A model generated the notes under the pieces. That model searched no databases. It saw only the letters and a program-made list of their open reading frames with translations, and was not told the origin of the DNA. Positions 1-8,965 of a stretch of DNA of 64,000 nucleotides are shown here, piece by piece (the first letter of the stretch is position 1; every line of letters begins with the position of its first letter). Where the stretch lies: contig JAQGKC010000346.1 in the NCBI GenBank assembly GCA_028290305.1, positions 33,189 through 97,188 on the forward strand, read 5' to 3'. This stretch comes from Bradyrhizobium sp. (lineage in GTDB: Bacteria; Pseudomonadota; Alphaproteobacteria; Rhizobiales; Xanthobacteraceae). Made by a program: the position numbers and the translations under genes.

Positions 1-2
1 TT

Positions 3-1103
3 GGCGGTCGTGCGATCACATACACCACGCTTGGCCTTTGGTCCCTTGCCGGAATTTGGACGGGGGCCGCTACCAGCTATGGCTCTCTGTTTGCTTCCCG
101 CCTGGTGTTAGGTATCGGGGAGTCCGCAAGTTATCCCGCCGGTGGCAAGATCATCCGTGAATGGGCGCCTCAAGGCGAACGCGGTCTTGCTGCGGCGTTT
201 CTCAACTGCGGCGCCCATGGAGGCCTGTGCGTTGGCTCGATGGTTGTGGGGGCCCTGATTCTGCAGTTCGGATGGCGGGAATCTTTCTACATCACCGGCG
301 TGTTGGGAGTTGCGATGGCGATCGCCTGGTTTGCTTTCTATCGTCGCCCGGAACAGGCTTCATGGCTGAGCCGATCGGAACGGGATTTTATTCTCAGTGA
401 GCGGGGCGAGACAACGCCGCGCGCCGAAACTGAAATGACGCAGTCAAGCGCCCTGAAGGGACTGCTCAAGAGCCCATCCATGTGGGCCCTGGCGTTGACC
501 CAGGGATGCGCGGGTTACACGCTCTATCTCTTCATGACGTGGCTGCCGAGCTACCTTGCTGCGACGCGTGGTATGGATGTCCTGAAGACAGGGCTTTTCT
601 CGGCAATTCCGTACGGCGCAGCGGCAATTCTTGGACTCGGCCTGGGTTGGTTCAGCGACAGTCTGTTGAATCGATCCGGTGCGTCGAATGCCGAGCGCAG
701 AAAATTGATCGCAGTGCTGTTGCTGTTGTCGTCGGTGATCCTGGCAACGCCGTTCGTTGAGTCGATCTGGCTGATCGTGGCGCTGATCAGCGTTTCGCTA
801 GCCTGCGTCGCAACAGCCATGGCGATGAACATCGCTTTGACGGCCGACCTGTTGACGGATGGTCGCTACAATGGTGTTGCCACCAGCCTTCTTATCATGG
901 GAGGCAATCTATTCGGAACGGCCGCGCCCATCGTGACCGGTTACGTCGTGGCCGCAACCGGCGGCTTCTCGGGCGCGTTTCTGATCGCCGGAGTTCTGCT
1001 GCTTGGCGGAGCCGTCGTTATCCTCTCGGGTGCCCGCAATCCCATTCTGCTGGCGCGCGCGCCTGTCCCGCCGACTTCAAGTCGAACCGCCCAAGCCGTC
1101 TGA
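3..1103 (+). CDS. MFS transporter, ACS-like (5' end outside window)
   Basis: This is the C-terminal 366 residues of a major facilitator permease; the reading frame is open back to base 3, so the true start lies upstream. About nine hydrophobic segments are visible. The stretch GESASYPAGGKIIREW followed by ERGLAAAF resembles the conserved loop of the anion:cation symporter (ACS) family, which moves organic acids such as hexuronates, galactonate or phthalates with protons. It is followed 13 bp later by a soluble NMT1-type binding protein and then by a racemase-fold enzyme, so an organic-acid substrate is likely. The substrate itself cannot be read from the sequence. Confidence 0.85.
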   Translation, partial: GGRAITYTTLGLWSLAGIWTGAATSYGSLFASRLVLGIGESASYPAGGKIIREWAPQGERGLAAAFLNCGAHGGLCVGSMVVGALILQFGWRESFYITGVLGVAMAIAWFAFYRRPEQASWLSRSERDFILSERGETTPRAETEMTQSSALKGLLKSPSMWALALTQGCAGYTLYLFMTWLPSYLAATRGMDVLKTGLFSAIPYGAAAILGLGLGWFSDSLLNRSGASNAERRKLIAVLLLLSSVILATPFVESIWLIVALISVSLACVATAMAMNIALTADLLTDGRYNGVATSLLIMGGNLFGTAAPIVTGYVVAATGGFSGAFLIAGVLLLGGAVVILSGARNPILLARAPVPPTSSRTAQAV

Positions 1104-1116
1104 CGGAGCCTTCAAA

Positions 1117-2046
1117 ATGGAAAAGATCGTATTTACCGCGGTATCGCGGAACTATTTCAACATGCCGGTGTGGGTTGCGCAACATCAGCGGATGTTCGCG
1201 GATGAAGGGCTGGACGTTACGATTGAACTCTACGAAGGCGTTGACGAAGTCACCAATCGTCTTCGGGATGGAAGGGCCCAGCTTTCTTACGGCATCACAG
1301 AGCATGTGATTCTTGATAGTGAAGCCGGCGGATTCCTGGAGATCATCGGCGGCAACGTCAACAGGTTGCCGTTCTCCTTCGTCGCGGGCAAGGCGATCCG
1401 AACCTTCGACGACCTGCGGGGAAAAACCGTAGGAGTATCTTCGCTCGATGCAGGAAGCTCGTCGCTTGTCATGAAGCTGTTGGCGGCGCGGGGGCTTGAA
1501 TATCCGCGCGACTACAAGATGAGAGCCGTCGGGCCGATTTTGACGCGTTGGGAAATGCTGAAGTCCGGCGAGATCGACGCCGGTCTGCAGGGTGCTCCAC
1601 TGAATTACATCGCGCTCGATCAGGGATTCCCAAGCCTTTGCGAACCGCGCGATGAAGTGCCTTATTTCCAGTTCACATCGCTAAATGTGGATCAGCGCTG
1701 GGCCATGGCCAACGAGGCGACGATAAGAAAGTTCATGCGCGCGTTTGTTCGGGCACACCAGTGGTTCTTTGCGAACCGGGACGGCTCGACTTCGGTCGCC
1801 ATGCACGAGACCGGAATTACCAGAGAATACGCTTTACGCGCATGGGATGAATATACGACCGATCAAATATTTCTCCGCGATGGAGACGCCAGCACGGCGG
1901 CGGTCCAGGCATTGATCGAGATCAGTTCTCTGATCAGGGCCGTTCCCAATCGGGTCAAATCGTCGGCTGATGGCTACATCAACCGTAATTACATCCGCGC
2001 CGCCCATCAGGAATTGTCCGGGCATTCTACGGCCAAGGCATCATAG
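1117..2046 (+). CDS. NMT1/THI5-like substrate-binding-type protein
   Basis: This 309-residue protein has the two-lobed periplasmic-binding fold of the NMT1/THI5/SsuA group: an opening beta strand, then FDDLRGKTVGVSSLDAGSS near residues 100-120, the usual lobe-1 pattern. The ATG at 1117 is chosen because an upstream in-frame start would overlap the MFS gene by about 100 bp. No signal peptide is evident, so it may be a cytoplasmic enzyme or sensor with this fold, or be exported by another route. No ABC permease or ATPase lies next to it. It is sandwiched between an MFS permease and a maleate-isomerase-like gene, with only 2 bp before the latter, which indicates one operon. Confidence 0.72.
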   Translation: MEKIVFTAVSRNYFNMPVWVAQHQRMFADEGLDVTIELYEGVDEVTNRLRDGRAQLSYGITEHVILDSEAGGFLEIIGGNVNRLPFSFVAGKAIRTFDDLRGKTVGVSSLDAGSSSLVMKLLAARGLEYPRDYKMRAVGPILTRWEMLKSGEIDAGLQGAPLNYIALDQGFPSLCEPRDEVPYFQFTSLNVDQRWAMANEATIRKFMRAFVRAHQWFFANRDGSTSVAMHETGITREYALRAWDEYTTDQIFLRDGDASTAAVQALIEISSLIRAVPNRVKSSADGYINRNYIRAAHQELSGHSTAKAS

Positions 2047-2048
2047 TC

Positions 2049-2807
2049 ATGGCGCCGCTTTCCCACCCGGCAATCGATTATGGCGACCATCTGCGCGCAG
2101 GTGTGCTGATTCCGTCGGGTAACTCCGTTGCGGAGCCGGAACTGAGGGCGATGCTGCCTTTCGGTTCGTCGATGTTGGTGACACGCCTCCCATTGCTCGG
2201 AAGCTCCAGGACTGAACTCATCGGCATGATGGATCATCTTGAGGCCGCTTCGAAGCTTTTGGCCGATGCCAAAGTGGACGTCATCGTATTTCACTGCACG
2301 GCGGTTTCGACATTTGCGCCCGATCTGGCCCAGGGGATTCGGGAGAGGATCGAGAACGCTACAGGCATAAGGTCATTTACAACCGCTGACGCAATCCTGA
2401 ATGCCCTGATGCAATTGGGCGCGAAGCGGGTATCTTTACTGACGCCCTATATCGATGAGGTGCATGCTCGCGAAATTTCCTTTCTCGAAGCAAACGGCCT
2501 TATTGTTGAAGGCGGCGCCAATCTTGGAATCAACACCAATACCGAGATGGCTTCATTGCAACCGGAAGCCATTCTCGACTGGGCTCAAGAAAATAGCCGT
2601 AACTCCGCGGACACCTGTTTTCTCAGTTGTACAGCCATCAAGTCGGCAGCAATCATTGAGCGGTTGGAGCGGGTTCTGGATATGCCCGTGATCACCAGCA
2701 ATCAAAGCATGGTTTGGCATCTGATCCGATCAAGTAATATCTCCGGCGGCATCAAGGGTTTTGGAAGACTGTTCGAAAGCAACGAAGCCGATACGATGTG
2801 TGCGTAG
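2049..2807 (+). CDS. Asp/Glu racemase superfamily protein (maleate isomerase / arylmalonate decarboxylase-like)
   Basis: This is a 252-residue protein of the usual family length. It has two family cysteines at equivalent places in the two half-domains: C83 in FHCTAVS and C194 in LSCTAIKS. In maleate cis-trans isomerase both cysteines act, whereas arylmalonate decarboxylase keeps only one, so isomerase or racemase chemistry on a dicarboxylic acid is favoured. Further family features are IPSGNSVAEPE near the N terminus, LLTPYIDEVHARE near 130-142, and SNQSMVWHL near the C terminus. It lies 2 bp after the binding-protein gene. The substrate is unknown; an organic diacid taken up by the upstream MFS permease is an inference. 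Confidence 0.75.
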   Translation: MAPLSHPAIDYGDHLRAGVLIPSGNSVAEPELRAMLPFGSSMLVTRLPLLGSSRTELIGMMDHLEAASKLLADAKVDVIVFHCTAVSTFAPDLAQGIRERIENATGIRSFTTADAILNALMQLGAKRVSLLTPYIDEVHAREISFLEANGLIVEGGANLGINTNTEMASLQPEAILDWAQENSRNSADTCFLSCTAIKSAAIIERLERVLDMPVITSNQSMVWHLIRSSNISGGIKGFGRLFESNEADTMCA

Positions 2808-3042
2808 GCGTATCGCCCGTTCGTTGCTAGTCCGCAAATTGCCGGAAAGCGGACCTTGCCGTCGCTAAGCACTTAATTTCCCCTGCGATCGACGCTATCG
2901 AAAACGTCGGAAAAACCGTCGCGAAAAATCTTTTACGACGGGTGCTCTGAATTGTGCTCGCTGTTGAAGTGCCCCGACATCTATCAACCGCAGCAATAGC
3001 GGCCCCGCGTGCGAACATGCGGAAAGCCCAATAGCCAAATTT

Positions 3043-3219
3043 ACTAAACAAACTAAACAAAGTCGGCTCCTGCGCTGCGTTTGCTTCCGGCTAAGCGTCG
3101 ATTTGCCGACGGTTGCACTGCAACAACAACTTTGATTTTTGAAAAGAAGCCGATGGCCTCCATTGACTCGAAATATGTTTAGTGAAAATCTATCGCTTAA
3201 CAAGAATACTAAACATATT
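3043..3219. promoter_or_regulatory. ACTAAACA operator cluster upstream of the ABC / DhaKLM operon
   Basis: The 522-bp gap 2808-3329 holds no convincing gene but carries four copies of an 8-mer. ACTAAACA occurs at 3043-3050, 3052-3059 and 3208-3215, and its complement TGTTTAGT at 3176-3183. The last two lie in a perfect 12-bp inverted repeat, AATATGTTTAGT (3172-3183) and ACTAAACATATT (3208-3219), separated by 24 bp. The spacing of the palindrome arms (36 bp, start to start) and of the tandem pair (9 bp) suggests dimer or tetramer binding and possibly looping. The cluster ends about 110 bp before the binding-protein start. The cognate regulator is not known; the HTH gene at 11859 in the same operon is a candidate. 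Confidence 0.6.
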
Positions 3220-3329
3220 CCCGCAAGCCTCGGTGATGGCGGGATTGGGTCTGCGTGCATGATCGCCGAACGGCGAGGTGTGATTGGCAGCACAAGCAGG
3301 CAATCGCCTGCGACAACAGGGAGGTTGTG

Positions 3330-4655
3330 ATGATCCAAATGATGCGTGCATTGGGGGCGACCGCGTTCGTTGTCGCCTCGTGTCTCGGCAGTCAGGCGGT
3401 TGCTCAGACAAAACAATTGACGTTGTGCTGGGCGGCATGGGATCCGGCCAACGCTTTGGTGGAGCTTTCGAAAGACTTCACCTCGAAAACCGGAATTCAA
3501 ATGAAATACGAGTTCGTCCCGTGGACGAGCTACGCCGACCGGTTCCTCAACGAACTGAATTCAAAGGGAAAGCTTTGCGACGTCATTATCGGTGACAGCC
3601 AATGGATCGGTGGGGCGGCCGAAAATGGCCACTACGTCAAACTCAACGATTTCTTCGCCAAAGAAGGAATCTCGATGGACGATTTCATGCCGGCGACGGT
3701 GGTAGGCTATTCCGAATGGCCCAAGAACAGTCCGAACTATTGGGCGCTACCGGCCATGGGCGACGCGATCGGCTGGACCTATCGCAAGGACTGGTTCGCC
3801 CGGCCGGAAATTCAAGCGGAATTCAAGAAGAAATATGGCCGCGACCTCAGCCCTCCGCAAACCTGGGATGAACTCAAGCAGATCGCCGAGTTCTTTCAAG
3901 GAAGGGAGATCGACGGCAAGAAGGTCTACGGAGCTTACATTTACACCGAGCGCGGCTCCGAAGGCATCACGATGGGCGTGACAAACGCGCTCTACGACTG
4001 GGGCTTCCAGTATGATGATCCGAAGCATCCCTATCAGATGGAGGGCTTTGTCAACTCGCCCGACGCGGTGAAGGGGTTGGAATTCTACAAGTCGCTTTAC
4101 AAGTGCTGCACCGCGCCCGGCATGAGCAATGCCTACATGCAGGAGGGTCTGGATGCCTTCAAGTCCGGACAGGTCGCGATGCAGATGAACTTCTTCGCGT
4201 TCTTTCCAGGCCTCTACAAGGATCCCAATGTAGGCGGCGACAAGATCGGCTTCTTCGTCAATCCGAAGGAGAAGCTTCATTTTACACAGCTCGGAGGGCA
4301 GGGGATCTCGGTTGTCTCCTACTCGGAGCACAGGGACGACGCGCTCGCCTACATCAAATGGTTCGCGCAGCCCGATGTTCAGAAAAAATGGTGGGCGCTT
4401 GGTGGCTATTCCTGCCACAAGGCGGTGCTCAATGATCCGAGTTTTCCAAAGAGTGCGCCCTTTGCCGCCGACTTCCTGAAGTCGATGGATATCGTGAAAG
4501 ACTTCTGGGCGGAGCCCTCCTATGCGGAACTCCTGCTCGACATGCAGAAACGCGTCCATGACTACGTCGTGGCCGATAAGGGAACGGCGCAGGAAGCGCT
4601 CGATCTTTTGGTCAAGGATTGGCAAAAGGTGTTCAAGGAAGAGGGCAAGATTTAG
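3330..4655 (+). CDS. CUT1-type ABC transporter substrate-binding protein
   Basis: This 441-residue periplasmic binding protein belongs to extracellular solute-binding family 1. The ATG at 3330 is chosen because GGGAGG ends 5 nt upstream and the product then starts with a signal peptide (residues 1-25, hydrophobic core LGATAFVVASCL, cleavage near AVAQ). The mature part shows sugar-binder features such as YEFVPWTSYADRF, GDSQWIGG and a WALPAMGDAIGWTYRKDW segment. It heads an operon with two permeases, a small membrane protein, two ATPases and the dihydroxyacetone kinase/PTS genes. That context points to a polyol, triose or related small sugar, but the ligand cannot be assigned. Confidence 0.9.
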   Translation: MIQMMRALGATAFVVASCLGSQAVAQTKQLTLCWAAWDPANALVELSKDFTSKTGIQMKYEFVPWTSYADRFLNELNSKGKLCDVIIGDSQWIGGAAENGHYVKLNDFFAKEGISMDDFMPATVVGYSEWPKNSPNYWALPAMGDAIGWTYRKDWFARPEIQAEFKKKYGRDLSPPQTWDELKQIAEFFQGREIDGKKVYGAYIYTERGSEGITMGVTNALYDWGFQYDDPKHPYQMEGFVNSPDAVKGLEFYKSLYKCCTAPGMSNAYMQEGLDAFKSGQVAMQMNFFAFFPGLYKDPNVGGDKIGFFVNPKEKLHFTQLGGQGISVVSYSEHRDDALAYIKWFAQPDVQKKWWALGGYSCHKAVLNDPSFPKSAPFAADFLKSMDIVKDFWAEPSYAELLLDMQKRVHDYVVADKGTAQEALDLLVKDWQKVFKEEGKI

Positions 4656-4737
4656 CTTGATGTGCTGCAGGTCTCCCGGCCTCGGGTCGGGAGACCATCT
4701 CCTTAGCGTGTCCAGATCCGTGAACGACAGGACTAAC

Positions 4738-5682
4738 ATGAGCACTCTCGCCGATCGGGCCGTTGCCCGAACGCCACGCCGAATGGCATCGCGATTTGGT
4801 GGCATGTCCGACAGAGCCATCGCCTGGCTGTTCATTACACCGTCAGTGCTACTGCTGCTGGCGATCAACATCTTCCCACTGCTGTGGACGATCCAGCTCT
4901 CGTTTACCAACTATCGGGCCAATCGTCCGAATGCGCCGATCCGGTACGTCGGTCTCGACAACTACCGCGATATACTCACTGACCCTGATGTGTGGCACGC
5001 CATGCAGGCCACCGCTCATTTTGTGCTGTGGTCGATCGCGCTCGAGTTGGTACTCGGATTTGGCCTGGCGCTCCTGATCAACCGTCGCTTCCGCGGTCAC
5101 AGTTTCTGGACCACGATCATTCTGCTGCCGATGATGCTGTCGCCTGCGGTCGTTGGCAACTTTTGGACCTTTCTGCTGCAGCCGCAGATCGGGCTGTTCA
5201 ATAACGCGATCGCATTTCTTACCGGAATAGACCCGAGTTCGTTTCAGATGATCGGCGACGTCCGGCTGGCCCCCTGGTCGATCATTCTGGTCGATACATG
5301 GATGTGGACACCCTATGTGATGCTAATCTGTCTCGCGGGATTGCGTTCGATACCCGATTATATTTACGAGGCCGCGGAAGTTGATCGCGCATCCTCCTGG
5401 CGGCAGTTCTGGTCGATCACCGTCCCGATGGTAATGCCGTTCCTGATGCTTGCCATTCTTTTTCGGGCGATCGAAAACTTCAAGATGTTTGACATGGTGA
5501 ATCTGCTCACCTCGGGCGGTCCGGGATCGACCACGGAGGTTGCGTCGATCACGCTGAAGCGCGAGGCATTCGAGAAATGGCGCACCGGCTATTCGTCGGC
5601 CCTGGCCATCATTCTTTTCGTGACCGTCTTTGGCGCCGCCAATATCTATGTGAAGGCCCTCAACCGGGTGAAGCAGCGATGA
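4738..5682 (+). CDS. CUT1 ABC transporter permease (MalF-like)
   Basis: This 314-residue inner-membrane subunit has about six transmembrane segments. It starts with a short cytoplasmic tail and the first helix WLFITPSVLLLLAINIFPLL, followed by SFTNYR, typical for MalF/UgpA-type permeases. The EAA loop that docks on the ATPase is YIYEAAEVDRASSWRQFWSITVP near residues 205-227. The ATG at 4738 gives the normal family length; in-frame codons upstream overlap the binding-protein gene. Its stop overlaps the start of the second permease (ATGA at 5679), indicating translational coupling. Confidence 0.9.
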   Translation: MSTLADRAVARTPRRMASRFGGMSDRAIAWLFITPSVLLLLAINIFPLLWTIQLSFTNYRANRPNAPIRYVGLDNYRDILTDPDVWHAMQATAHFVLWSIALELVLGFGLALLINRRFRGHSFWTTIILLPMMLSPAVVGNFWTFLLQPQIGLFNNAIAFLTGIDPSSFQMIGDVRLAPWSIILVDTWMWTPYVMLICLAGLRSIPDYIYEAAEVDRASSWRQFWSITVPMVMPFLMLAILFRAIENFKMFDMVNLLTSGGPGSTTEVASITLKREAFEKWRTGYSSALAIILFVTVFGAANIYVKALNRVKQR

Positions 5683-6632
5683 GAACGCCCGTCACCGCCC
5701 ATTCCGTGGCCGAGCCGTCGTCATTGTCGAAGATGATTGCCTCATTCATCGTCGCGGTCTACGCGATCGTGGCTATCCTGCCCTTGTTGTGGATATTCCT
5801 TACGGGCTTCAAGACCCCGCCGGATTCGATTTCCTATCCCCCCAAAATACTGTTCGAGCCTTCGGTCGAAGGCTATGTGAACCTTTTTACAACGCGCTCG
5901 CGGCAGACGCCCGAATTCCTGGCCAGTTTGCCCCCGCCGCAGACCTGGTATGAGCGTCTGGTGCGCTCTCGCAACATGGTGATCGGCGGGCCCTCAAAGG
6001 TGGTGCCGCGCTTTGTGAACTCGATGGTTATCGGCTTTGGCTCGACCTTTTTGGCCGTGTGCTTCGGCACGATTGCCGCCTATGCATTTTCGCGATTTCG
6101 GGTGCCGCTGGCCGATGATCTGTTGTTCTTCATCCTGTCAACACGGATGATGCCGCCGATTGCGGTCGCGATCCCGATCTATCTGATGTTCCGGTACCTC
6201 GGGCTCACCGACACCAAGCTCGGGATGATCCTGTTGTATACCGCCGTTAATGTCTCTCTGGCGGTGTGGTTGCTGAAGGGATTCATGGATGAAATCCCAC
6301 GCGAGTACGAAGAAGCCGCGATGGTCGACGGCTACACGCGCCTTCAGGCCTTCTTCAAGGTGGTTCTTCCGCAGGCAACGACCGGTATCGCGGCAACCGC
6401 GATTTTCTGTTTGATCTTTGCCTGGAACGAATATGCCTTCGCGGTTCTGCTGACCAGCGGCGACGCGCAGACGATGCCGCCTTTCATTCCGTTCATCATC
6501 GGAGAGGGCGGCCAGGACTGGCCCGCGGTCGCGGCCGCGACGACGCTGTTTTTCGTTCCGATCCTGTGCTTCACCATCTTGCTGCGTCGTCATCTGTTGC
6601 GCGGCATCACCTTTGGGGCGGTGCGCAAATGA
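5679..6632 (+). CDS. CUT1 ABC transporter permease (MalG-like)
   Basis: This 317-residue second permease subunit has six predicted membrane segments. A larger than usual periplasmic loop (about residues 45-105, including PPPQTWYERLVRSRN) separates helix 1 from helix 2. The EAA loop reads EYEEAAMVDGYTRLQAFFKVVLP near residues 205-228, the docking site for the ATPase. It starts in an ATGA overlap with the first permease and ends overlapping the start of a 67-aa membrane protein. The N-terminal loop insertion recalls polyol and glycerol importer permeases, but the substrate is not determined. Confidence 0.9.
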   Translation: MRTPVTAHSVAEPSSLSKMIASFIVAVYAIVAILPLLWIFLTGFKTPPDSISYPPKILFEPSVEGYVNLFTTRSRQTPEFLASLPPPQTWYERLVRSRNMVIGGPSKVVPRFVNSMVIGFGSTFLAVCFGTIAAYAFSRFRVPLADDLLFFILSTRMMPPIAVAIPIYLMFRYLGLTDTKLGMILLYTAVNVSLAVWLLKGFMDEIPREYEEAAMVDGYTRLQAFFKVVLPQATTGIAATAIFCLIFAWNEYAFAVLLTSGDAQTMPPFIPFIIGEGGQDWPAVAAATTLFFVPILCFTILLRRHLLRGITFGAVRK

Positions 6633-6832
6633 CCAAAGGGATTGATCGTTACGCATCAAGATGGCCGCTCTGGCTGCGTCGTGGCTCCTGTGAATCTGTT
6701 GCGATGGCGCTGATCGGCCTCGGAGTTCTGATGCTCATGCAGCCGCTTTCCTTGAATCTGTATAGCTATTCCTTCGTCACGATCCTGGCCGGAACACTGG
6801 GGTTTGTGATCGTCAGTCATTTTCCGGACTAA
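6629..6832 (+). CDS. Small two-helix membrane protein of the ABC cassette
   Basis: This 67-residue protein has two hydrophobic segments, roughly residues 22-40 (VAMALIGLGVLMLMQP) and 45-63 (YSFVTILAGTLGFVIVSH). Its ATG overlaps the stop of the MalG-like permease and its stop lies 5 bp before the first ATPase, so it is an embedded operon member. Small membrane proteins at this position are known in some rhizobial polyol/glycerol CUT1 importers, where they are thought to be transporter accessory subunits. Assignment to that role here is by position and topology only. Confidence 0.7.
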   Translation: MTKGIDRYASRWPLWLRRGSCESVAMALIGLGVLMLMQPLSLNLYSYSFVTILAGTLGFVIVSHFPD

Positions 6833-6837
6833 CCGCC

Positions 6838-7935
6838 ATGGCAGAGATCAAGGTCGAAACCGTAGCTAAGACATTCGGAACGTTTGCCGCCGTCAAAGGC
6901 GTGAACTTCACGGTGGATCACGGCTCGTTCTTCGTCATTCTGGGCCCGTCAGGCTGCGGCAAGACAACAACGTTGCGTATGATCGCGGGCCTCGAACTGC
7001 CGACCTCCGGTCGTATCCTGCTTGATGGAGAGGACGTTACCGCGCTGCCCGCTTCGGCACGGGACATTGCATTTGTGTTTCAGCTATTTGCGCTCTACCC
7101 GCACATGAACGTGCGCCAGAACATTGGCTTTCCGCTGCGATGTCAGAACTACCCGCGCGCCGAGATCAGACAAAGCGTCGAGGAAACCGCAAGATTGCTG
7201 AGAATCGATCATCTCCTGGAGCGTCGGGTCGGCGGCCTCTCCGGCGGTGACCGGCAGCGCGTCGCCTTGGGGCGCGCCATCGTGCGCCGACCCAAGGCCT
7301 TTCTCATGGACGAGCCCTTGGGCGCGCTCGATTCGGAGTTTCGCAGGTTGATGTGCGGCGAATTGCGCGAGCTGCACGACCGCATCGATGCGACCACCGT
7401 CTACATCACCCACGACCAGCTCGAGGCCATGGCGATGGCAGACCGCATCGCCATTATGAATCAGGGGCGTGTCGAGCAAATCGGCACGCCTCAAGAGATC
7501 TATGATCGCCCCAGTACAATGTTCGTCGCCGACTTCATTGGCGCGCCGCCAATGAGCTTTCTCGGCGTCCAAACTTCACTGCAGCGAGGCGATCGCAGTA
7601 TCAATGTCGACGGCGTCCCCGTCGAAATGCCGGAGCTGTTCGAGGATCGTGCTGAGGGAAAGTTCGCGCTTGGTGTGCGGCCCGAGAATGTGTCGTTCGC
7701 CGATGCCTCGCTGCTGCGAGGCCGCGTGATCGGTGCTGAATATCTTGGTACGACGCAAATCGTGACGGTGACAACTGCCAACGGCCAGGTAAAGGCGCGA
7801 CTGCCGTCAGGCAAAGCAGTCCAGGTCGGCGAATCGGTGGGGCTCGCGTTGCGGCCGGACAGGCTCTCCTTGTTCGACGCCATGAGCGGACGGGCGCTGC
7901 ATTCATCGCTTTATGGAGGAGGATACCGTGGCTGA
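6838..7935 (+). CDS. CUT1 ABC transporter ATP-binding protein 1
   Basis: This 365-residue ATPase of the MalK/UgpC type has a Walker A GPSGCGKTT at residues 36-44, a Q-loop in FVFQLFALYPH, a signature LSGGDRQRVALGRA (LSGGD instead of LSGGQ) and a Walker B FLMDEPLGALD followed by ITHDQLEAM. Residues beyond about 240 form the regulatory TOBE/OB domain. Two different ATPases are encoded side by side, so the importer may use a heterodimeric ATPase pair. Its 3' end overlaps the second ATPase by 8 bp. Confidence 0.93.
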   Translation: MAEIKVETVAKTFGTFAAVKGVNFTVDHGSFFVILGPSGCGKTTTLRMIAGLELPTSGRILLDGEDVTALPASARDIAFVFQLFALYPHMNVRQNIGFPLRCQNYPRAEIRQSVEETARLLRIDHLLERRVGGLSGGDRQRVALGRAIVRRPKAFLMDEPLGALDSEFRRLMCGELRELHDRIDATTVYITHDQLEAMAMADRIAIMNQGRVEQIGTPQEIYDRPSTMFVADFIGAPPMSFLGVQTSLQRGDRSINVDGVPVEMPELFEDRAEGKFALGVRPENVSFADASLLRGRVIGAEYLGTTQIVTVTTANGQVKARLPSGKAVQVGESVGLALRPDRLSLFDAMSGRALHSSLYGGGYRG

Positions 7936-8965
7936 TGTCGCGCTCGTAGAGGTCAGCAAGAGCTACGGCACGGTCGAGGCGGTTCGTGGCCTTTCGCTCT
8001 CTATTGCGGACGGCGAGTTTGTCGTGTTGCTTGGCCCGACGGGGGCGGGAAAGACCACGACGCTGCGTTTGATCGCCGGCCTGGAGCGGCCCGATCGAGG
8101 CAACGTGGTGATCCAGGGGCGCGTTGTAACGGACGAAGTGCCGGCCGAACGCGACGTCGCGTTCGTGTTTCAACAATATTCGCTTTATCCTCATCTAACG
8201 GTCTACGACAATTTGGCCTTTCCACTGCGCTCTCCGGCGCGGCGCATGAATGAAAAAGCGGTTCGCCGCCGGGTCCAGCAGGTGTCGGAACTGCTGCATA
8301 TCGAGCAGAAGCTTGGTAATCGAGCTACCGCTCTTTCCGGCGGCGAAATGCAGCGGGTCGCCATCGGCCGAGCACTGGTCCGCGAGCCCGCAGTCTATCT
8401 AATGGACGAGCCGCTCTCGTCGCTGGATGCCAAGCTTCGTGCAGAATTGCGCCTTGAACTCAAACGCATCCAGCGCGAGTTGGGAACGACGATCCTCTAC
8501 GTGACGCACGACCAGATTGAGGCGATGACGATGGCGGATCGGATCGGCGTGATGAACGAGGGGGCTCTCATTCAACTCGGCACACCACGGGAGATTTATG
8601 AGCGGCCCAGCAGTGCCTATGTGGCAAGCCGGCTTGGCAGCCCGGCCATCAATCTCATTCCCGCCGAGCTTCTGGGCTGCGATGCGGTGCCGCCGCTGGT
8701 GCGAACCGTGGGTTTGCGGACTGAGCATATCAGAATCTCTTCAGCGGATCGTCCGGGACCACTCGCACAGGTCCATTGGGTGGAGCATCTCGGCGATCAG
8801 AACCACGTTCATCTCAAGTTCGCTACCCATTCGCTCGTGACGCTGGCGGACCCTGTCCAGCAGCTCAAAGCGGGGGATCAGGTCTCACTCGCGTTTGCTG
8901 AACCTCTTTATTTTGATCAGGCCGGTAACCGGGTCGATACCGACGGATTCCGGGGGCGTGCATGA
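7928..8965 (+). CDS. CUT1 ABC transporter ATP-binding protein 2
   Basis: This is a 345-residue MalK-type ATPase. The GTG at 7928 is preferred because a strong ribosome-binding stretch GGAGGAGG (7916-7923) lies just upstream; an ATG at 7913 sits in front of that site. It has Walker A GPTGAGKTT (residues 36-44), Q-loop FVFQQYSLYPH, signature LSGGEMQRVAIGRA, Walker B VYLMDEPLSSLD, H-loop VTHDQIEAM and a C-terminal TOBE domain. Together with the preceding gene it would drive the two permeases. Its stop overlaps the start of dhaL, tying transporter and kinase into one transcript. Confidence 0.93.
   Translation: MADVALVEVSKSYGTVEAVRGLSLSIADGEFVVLLGPTGAGKTTTLRLIAGLERPDRGNVVIQGRVVTDEVPAERDVAFVFQQYSLYPHLTVYDNLAFPLRSPARRMNEKAVRRRVQQVSELLHIEQKLGNRATALSGGEMQRVAIGRALVREPAVYLMDEPLSSLDAKLRAELRLELKRIQRELGTTILYVTHDQIEAMTMADRIGVMNEGALIQLGTPREIYERPSSAYVASRLGSPAINLIPAELLGCDAVPPLVRTVGLRTEHIRISSADRPGPLAQVHWVEHLGDQNHVHLKFATHSLVTLADPVQQLKAGDQVSLAFAEPLYFDQAGNRVDTDGFRGRA

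Noticed and set aside
3747..4910. 387-codon open frame on the minus strand
   Set aside because: Antisense to the binding-protein gene at 3330-4655, with no family features.
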